The position numbers were made by a program, and so were the translations under genes. The notes under the pieces were generated by a model that saw nothing but the letters and a program-made list of their open reading frames with translations, was not told the DNA's origin and did not search any database. Below are positions 24,009 through 28,179 of a stretch of 28,179 bases of DNA, one piece after another (the stretch's first letter is position 1; each line of letters starts with the position of its first letter). Source of the DNA: an uncultured Flavihumibacter sp. (GTDB taxonomy: Bacteria > Bacteroidota > Bacteroidia > Chitinophagales > Chitinophagaceae); the NCBI GenBank assembly GCA_946482545.1, contig CAMLRX010000059.1, forward strand, positions 1-28,179. The letters are read 5' to 3'.

Positions 24009-25064
24009 ATGCCTAAGATTTTAGTTACCGGGGGCTGCGGTTATATAGGAGCCCACACTATAGTAGACCTGATAGAACATGGTTACGATGTTATCTCCGT
24101 AGACAACAACTCCCGTTCCACCATGCGCATCCTCGAGGGCGCTGAAAAAATCGTGGGCAGGGGCATCAAAAATTACAAAGTAGACCTTTGCAATTTCGAT
24201 GATACCCGGGCTATTTTCCAGGAGAATGAAGACATTGCTGGGATCATCCACTTCGCCGCCTACAAAGCAGTGGGCGAATCGGTGGAGCAACCGCTGATGT
24301 ATTTTGAGAACAACCTCACTTCGCTGGTCAACCTGCTGAAATGCGTGCAGGAGTTCAACGTGCCTTATTTCGTATTCTCTTCTTCCTGCACCGTGTATGG
24401 AAGTCCCGATAAGATTCCGGTTACCGAAGCCACGCCGCCCAAACCGGCGGAATCGCCTTACGGTTATACCAAACAGATGGGTGAGCAGATCATCAACGAA
24501 TTCTCCAAAGCGGTGAATACACAGTGTGTGCTACTCCGTTACTTTAACCCGGTAGGCGCACACCCTTCCGCGCTGATCGGGGAACTGCCACTGGGTAAAC
24601 CCAGCAACCTGGTGCCCGTGATTACCCAGACAGCCATCGGCAAATTGCCACAGGTGCAGGTATTCGGCGGTGACTATGAAACCCGCGACGGCTCCTGCCT
24701 CCGCGATTACATCCATGTTTGCGATATCTCCCGCGCCCACACCCTGGCAGTGGACTTCCTGATTGCCGGCAAATCTGATAAAAGGTGTGAAGTATTCAAC
24801 CTCGGCACAGGTGTAGGCGTAACCGTGCTCGAAGCCATCAAGGCCTTCGAAAAAGTATCGGGTGAAAAACTGAACTATATGGTGGGACCCCGTCGTCCCG
24901 GTGATGTGATGGCCATTTACGCCAACAACGAATACGCCGTTAAGACCCTGGGCTGGGACATCAAATACAATATCGATGATATGATGTCCACCGCCTGGAA
25001 ATGGGAACAGAAGCTGAAAGCCGACGAAAGTTTCTATTCCAACCAGCACGCAGGGTTGAACTAA
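24009..25064 (+). CDS. galE: UDP-glucose 4-epimerase
   Basis: This 351-aa short-chain dehydrogenase-type enzyme interconverts UDP-glucose and UDP-galactose using bound NAD. The NAD-binding GGCGYIG is at 8-14. The catalytic pair is Tyr151 and Lys155 (YGYTK), with the SSS motif at 124-126. LRYFNPVGAHPS and the sugar-binding RDGSCLRDYIHVCD are typical of GalE rather than of dTDP-glucose dehydratase. The length is slightly above the E. coli enzyme. It lies between rfbA and the transketolase half in one direction with short gaps (22 and 36 bases), which suggests a sugar-nucleotide/sugar-phosphate operon. Confidence 0.96.
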   Translation: MPKILVTGGCGYIGAHTIVDLIEHGYDVISVDNNSRSTMRILEGAEKIVGRGIKNYKVDLCNFDDTRAIFQENEDIAGIIHFAAYKAVGESVEQPLMYFENNLTSLVNLLKCVQEFNVPYFVFSSSCTVYGSPDKIPVTEATPPKPAESPYGYTKQMGEQIINEFSKAVNTQCVLLRYFNPVGAHPSALIGELPLGKPSNLVPVITQTAIGKLPQVQVFGGDYETRDGSCLRDYIHVCDISRAHTLAVDFLIAGKSDKRCEVFNLGTGVGVTVLEAIKAFEKVSGEKLNYMVGPRRPGDVMAIYANNEYAVKTLGWDIKYNIDDMMSTAWKWEQKLKADESFYSNQHAGLN

Positions 25065-25100
25065 GTTTGCTATTTTTATAGTTTTTCAAAACAAAACATC

Positions 25101-26057
25101 ATGCTACAATCAATCAAATCAATTGGTAACAAGGATACCCGCAGTGGTTTCGGAGACGGTATCGCCGAGTTGGGACGCACCAATCCCAACGTGGTGGCGC
25201 TCACCGCCGATCTCGCGGGTTCCATGAAACTCCAGCAATTCATCAAGGAAAATCCCGACCGCTTTATCCAGGTGGGCATCGCCGAAGCCAATATGATCGG
25301 CATCGCAGCCGGACTTACCATCGGCGGAAAAATTCCCTTCACCACTACTTTCGCCAACTTCTCTACCGGACGCGTGTACGACCAGATCCGTCAATCCGTG
25401 GCCTATTCCGGTAAGAACGTGAAAATATGCGCTTCCCATGCCGGACTCACCCTCGGCGAAGACGGCGCCACCCACCAGATCCTGGAAGACATCGGCATGA
25501 TGAAGATGCTTCCCGGCATGACCGTGATCGTTCCCTGTGATTATGCGCAAACCAAAGCAGCCACCATCGCGGTAGCGGATTACGAAGGTCCGGTTTACCT
25601 GCGTTTTGGCCGTCCCTCCTGGCCCATCTTCACTACCGATATGCCTTTCGAAATCGGTAAAGCACAGGTGCTTTCAGAAGGAACCGACGTTTCCATCTTC
25701 GCCTGCGGCCACATGGTATGGAAAGCAATTGAAGCCGGCCTGCAACTCGAAGAAAAAGGTTACAGCGTGGAAGTGATCAACATTCACACCATTAAACCAC
25801 TGGATACCGAAGCCGTGCTGAAATCCATCAGCAAAACCAGGTGTGCGGTAACCGTGGAAGAGCATAATGTTATTGGTGGTCTGGGCGACAGCATCGCACA
25901 GGTAGCGGCGAAAAACCTCCCCATTCCCATCGAATACATCGGTACCAACGATACCTTCGGGGAAAGCGGCACGCCTACTGAACTCCTGAAGAAGTACGGT
26001 CTGGATACGCCTTTCATCGTGGAAGCCGCGGAAAAAGCCATCCAGAGAAAAGGATAG
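25101..26057 (+). CDS. Transketolase, C-terminal subunit (split enzyme)
   Basis: This 318-aa protein holds the pyrimidine-binding and C-terminal domains of a transketolase encoded as two genes. The conserved Glu62 in VGIAEANMIGIAAGL activates thiamine diphosphate. The SHAGLTLGEDGATHQ segment helps form the active site at the subunit interface. The C-terminal domain (from about 190) has the EEHNVIGGLGDSIA motif. The enzyme moves two-carbon units between sugar phosphates in the pentose phosphate pathway. The partner subunit, which carries the diphosphate-binding GDG motif, is not next to it here although the two halves are commonly adjacent. A 1-deoxyxylulose-5-phosphate synthase fragment is less likely given the length and motifs. 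Confidence 0.92.
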   Translation: MLQSIKSIGNKDTRSGFGDGIAELGRTNPNVVALTADLAGSMKLQQFIKENPDRFIQVGIAEANMIGIAAGLTIGGKIPFTTTFANFSTGRVYDQIRQSVAYSGKNVKICASHAGLTLGEDGATHQILEDIGMMKMLPGMTVIVPCDYAQTKAATIAVADYEGPVYLRFGRPSWPIFTTDMPFEIGKAQVLSEGTDVSIFACGHMVWKAIEAGLQLEEKGYSVEVINIHTIKPLDTEAVLKSISKTRCAVTVEEHNVIGGLGDSIAQVAAKNLPIPIEYIGTNDTFGESGTPTELLKKYGLDTPFIVEAAEKAIQRKG

Positions 26058-26115
26058 TTTATGGCGGGTGTTCTTTCTTAAAAGATATTCCATAACCATA
26101 GTGATGAATAACATT

Positions 26116-26153
26116 AAAGAGGTGTTGCAACAGATGCGGCACCTCTTTTTTTT
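26116..26153 (+). terminator. Rho-independent terminator after transketolase subunit
   Basis: A 9-bp stem (AAAGAGGTG with CACCTCTTT) closes a 15-nt loop that contains a short inner GCA/TGC pairing and runs into eight T. It begins 58 bases after the stop, ending the rfbA-galE-transketolase unit. Confidence 0.88.
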
Positions 26154-26441
26154 ACAACCTTCATACGCAAACTTTACGGTATAAACACCTTCGCAAGTAA
26201 CCCTGTTACACCGTGGAAGCCCCAGGAAAACAACGTCGGTGGCACCGGTTCCAAACCGGCTCCCGAGACCAGCTTCTCCCCCAACCCCTCGCCAGGCAAG
26301 CCATTGCCGCATTTTTAACACCACAAATTCGTCTGAAAAGAAAAACACTGCACCGAAGTCGATGCAATCACCCAAATCAGGACATGTAAAACACCGCCAG
26401 AAATTCCTCAAAATCCCTATCTTCCCCGCAAATCGCACCGA
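26154..26441. other. Gene-free region upstream of the ECF sigma factor
   Basis: I see no credible gene in this 288-bp stretch. It contains the 11-mer CGGTGGCACCG (26237-26247), also found twice in the palindrome at 13054-13085. An overlapping inverted repeat is CCGGTT-CCA-AACCGG (26245-26259). No full TAnnTTTG is present. TATCTTCC at 26419-26426 is a weak candidate, which would fit a promoter read by an alternative sigma factor. Confidence 0.5.
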
Positions 26442-26993
26442 ATGGCGTTGAACGACGACGACAGGCTTTTACTCATCCAATTCCGGGAACCGGCCACCAA
26501 GGAAGGCGCTTATACCGCCATCATCCGGAAGTACCAACAGAAGCTGTACTGGCATATCCGGAGAATGGTCGTGGAACACGAAGACGCGAACGATGTATTG
26601 CAGAACACGTTCTTACGCGTTTGGAACGGGTTGGCGAATTTCAGAGAAGACGCGCAACTGTACACCTGGCTGTACCGTGTGGCCACAAACGAATGCCTCA
26701 GCTTCCTGGAACAACAAAAGAAAAAAAGCACGGCATCCCTTGATGAGCACGTGGAAACGATGAGTAATAAGGTGAAGGCTGATCCATTTTTTGACCCGAA
26801 ACAACTGGAATGGAAACTGCAACTTGCGATCCAGCAACTGCCTGAAAAACAACGGATCGTATTTTCGTTGCGCTATTATGATGAAATGCCCTACGAAGAA
26901 ATGAGCCGTGTACTGGAGACCTCCGAAGGGGCACTGAAAGCATCGTACCACCATGCGGTCAAAAAAATAGAGGATTTCATAAAGAATCATTAA
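26442..26993 (+). CDS. ECF-type RNA polymerase sigma factor
   Basis: This 183-aa sigma-70 family protein is reduced to regions 2 and 4. Region 2 (about 20-85) includes the core-binding stretch HEDANDVLQNTFLRVWNGL and the -10-reading LYTWLYRVATNECLSFL. Region 4 (about 130-180) has LPEKQRIVFSLRYYDEMPYEEMSRVL followed by a helix-turn-helix, TSEGALKASYHHAVKKI. This is the common Bacteroidota arrangement. It heads a three-gene unit with a membrane protein 25 bases downstream and a small periplasmic protein. The sigma factor probably drives its own operon in response to an envelope signal (inference). Confidence 0.95.
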   Translation: MALNDDDRLLLIQFREPATKEGAYTAIIRKYQQKLYWHIRRMVVEHEDANDVLQNTFLRVWNGLANFREDAQLYTWLYRVATNECLSFLEQQKKKSTASLDEHVETMSNKVKADPFFDPKQLEWKLQLAIQQLPEKQRIVFSLRYYDEMPYEEMSRVLETSEGALKASYHHAVKKIEDFIKNH

Positions 26994-27018
26994 ACTTTTC
27001 TTTGATACAAGGGTCTTA

Positions 27019-27603
27019 ATGAACGAGATGAACGAGCAAATACACAATGAATTATTGAGCATCAGCACGTTGGTGGCCGAAATCCCCCGGGTACCCACTT
27101 ACCGTGTGCCCGAAGCATATTTTGATGAACTCCCCACAACGATGGCCGCCATCGTTGGACCGGAGGAAGTACCGTTATGGGAAAAAGGCCCTTCGATGCC
27201 GCAGCAGGCACCCGCAGGGTATTTTGAGCAACTTCCCCAAACCCTCCTGGCCAGGGTGAAACAGGAGGAGCAGCAAACGGGAAAAGTGGTGAAATTGTTT
27301 CCGAAACGTTTGCGCTGGCTCGCAGCCGCAAGCATCGTAGCCGTGATGGGCATCGCCGTGTGGCGCTTCGTCGGTAATGAGGAAAATACCGGAGCGGCTC
27401 CGGCAGTAGCTTTCAGCCAGGTTTCAGATGAAGAACTGTCTAAATACGCTGAGGCGCTCACCCCTACAGACCCGACAACAAAAGAGGCTGAACCCATGGG
27501 AATATCGGACCAGGATATACAGGCGATGCTTACCGACTACTCTACTGAAGAACTGGAAAAGTATGTGAAGGAACAACATCTAAAAGAAGGAACCCTTCAT
27601 TAG
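27019..27603 (+). CDS. Single-pass membrane protein, probable anti-sigma factor
   Basis: This 194-aa protein has one membrane helix at about 99-118 (RWLAAASIVAVMGIAVWRFV). The cytoplasmic N-terminal part carries two copies of a short motif, VPEAYFDELP (30-39) and APAGYFEQLP (64-73), spaced 34 residues. Such P-x-x-YF-x-x-LP repeats are typical of Bacteroidota proteins encoded after ECF sigma genes. The outer part also has a doubled element, SDEELSKYAE and STEELEKYVKE. No zinc-binding HxxxCxxC anti-sigma motif is present. Position and topology suggest it holds the sigma factor at the membrane. ATG 27028 is an alternative start three residues later. Confidence 0.8.
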   Translation: MNEMNEQIHNELLSISTLVAEIPRVPTYRVPEAYFDELPTTMAAIVGPEEVPLWEKGPSMPQQAPAGYFEQLPQTLLARVKQEEQQTGKVVKLFPKRLRWLAAASIVAVMGIAVWRFVGNEENTGAAPAVAFSQVSDEELSKYAEALTPTDPTTKEAEPMGISDQDIQAMLTDYSTEELEKYVKEQHLKEGTLH

Positions 27604-27648
27604 AATTTTTCTAAATTTTCGGCGGAGTCTTAAAAAAAATACAATCAG

Positions 27649-28053
27649 ATGAAAAAAATATTATTACTTGCATTGGTTTTCCTTGGTTTCACGACTGTAT
27701 CACTGGCGCAAAATCCGGCTGGAAGGGTGCAAGCCCTGAAGATTGCTTTTCTCACCAGAAAACTGGACCTCTCTCCTGAAGAAGCGCAAAAGTTCTGGCC
27801 GGTGTACAACAATTACGAAGCGGAATTACGGAAAACAAGATTGGAAATGAAGAACCAGGACGATGAAATCGCCTTTGAAGAAAAAGTGGTTGGCGTTAGG
27901 AAGAAGTACAGGGAGGAGTTTTCAAAGGTTTTAGGCAAAGAAAAAGCCAACAAGGTTTTCACGGAGGAAAAAGAATTCAACCGTTACGTGCAGAAAGAGA
28001 TCCAGGAACGCAGGATGGAACGGCAGAACAACAGGAAGAATAACCTCAGGTAA
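27649..28053 (+). CDS. Small periplasmic Spy/CpxP-like protein
   Basis: This 134-aa protein has a clean signal peptide (MKKILLLALVFLGFTTVSLAQ). The mature part is very rich in charged residues and helical, with LDLSPEEAQKFWPVYNNYEAEL near residue 38. That segment resembles the LTxxQ-type repeats of the Spy/CpxP/heavy-metal-sensor group, which bind unfolded proteins or ions in the periplasm. It is third in the sigma/anti-sigma unit, 45 bases after the probable anti-sigma gene. A possible internal -7 (TAAATTTT, 27612-27619) precedes it. It may be the envelope sensor or a chaperone induced by the sigma factor. Confidence 0.78.
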   Translation: MKKILLLALVFLGFTTVSLAQNPAGRVQALKIAFLTRKLDLSPEEAQKFWPVYNNYEAELRKTRLEMKNQDDEIAFEEKVVGVRKKYREEFSKVLGKEKANKVFTEEKEFNRYVQKEIQERRMERQNNRKNNLR

Positions 28054-28101
28054 AGATATTTTCACCTTATTTGAACTAGGTGTTTTTCATAGGTTAGCAA
28101 C

Positions 28102-28135
28102 GGCCGGCTCTTTTCAGGGCAGGCCTCTTTTTTTT
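28102..28135 (+). terminator. Rho-independent terminator after the sigma-factor unit
   Basis: A 7-bp stem (GGCCGGC with GCAGGCC, one mismatch) and a 10-nt loop are followed by TCTTTTTTTT. It is 48 bases after the last stop. Nothing else is visible in the remaining 44 bases. Confidence 0.75.
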
Positions 28136-28179
28136 CACGCAACAGCTTAACTGCTTCGTTCCTCGCAGTGCGCAGCGCA

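Noticed and set aside
25674..26438. 254-aa minus-strand frame running across the transketolase 3' end and the gene-free gap
   Set aside because: It crosses a strong terminator and a confirmed gene, and its residues (many Cys, Phe, Trp) look like non-coding translation.

Overview
This window looks like chromosome from a member of the Bacteroidota, most probably the Chitinophagaceae or a close relative. That placement is inference. It rests on a type IX secretion (T9SS) C-terminal sorting domain, a CarboxypepD-type TonB-dependent receptor with a lipoprotein partner, a HAEPLYID-family protein, a two-gene (split) transketolase, an atpBEFHA cluster without atpD or atpC, and five perfect copies of the Bacteroidota -7 promoter motif TAnnTTTG at sensible distances from start codons. 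I see no rRNA, tRNA, CRISPR array, transposase or phage gene.

Layout. (1) 1-4162, minus strand: two secreted proteins. One is an Asp-box beta-propeller with a T9SS sorting tail; the other runs off the left edge. (2) 4347-8695, minus strand: the F1Fo ATP synthase operon atpB-E-F-H-A, with a consensus promoter, a stem-loop after atpE, a palindromic repeat between atpH and atpA, and a strong terminator after atpA. (3) 8790-13036, minus strand: an inverted-repeat element, then a two-gene operon of a 728-aa secreted protein of unknown function and an ABC exporter. (4) 13207-15106, plus strand: a PhoB/PhoR-like two-component pair. (5) 15117-16527, plus strand: a small exported protein and a HAEPLYID-family outer-membrane protein. 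(6) 16490-20897, minus strand: a TonB-dependent receptor followed by a beta-helix lipoprotein. (7) 21049-23026, plus strand: a DUF47/PhoU-like protein and a PiT phosphate transporter. (8) 23129-26153, plus strand: rfbA, galE and the C-terminal half of transketolase. (9) 26442-28135, plus strand: an ECF sigma factor, a membrane protein likely to be its anti-sigma factor, and a small Spy/CpxP-like periplasmic protein.

The most interesting signal is in the divergent region 20869-21172. Six copies of an 11-bp direct repeat (consensus AATGTTAMSNN) end 8 bp before a perfect -7 element that drives the TonB-dependent receptor. Two closely similar 22-bp double sites lie on the other side, ahead of the DUF47-PiT operon. 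The 11-bp spacing and the TTAACA/TTACC core resemble Pho boxes known from Bacillus PhoP and cyanobacterial SphR. Related units lie just ahead of the PhoB-like response regulator at 13157-13189. I infer a local phosphate-starvation regulon in which a PhoB/PhoR-like pair controls itself, the PiT importer, and an outer-membrane TonB receptor/lipoprotein pair that may import a phosphorus-containing ligand. The ligand and the receptor pair's role are not described by anything I can see here.

A second theme is structured DNA inside operons. Three copies of one imperfect palindromic repeat family (units such as TGTTGAATTTTGAA) all lie between co-transcribed genes whose products work together: atpH/atpA, response regulator/kinase, and DUF47/PiT.
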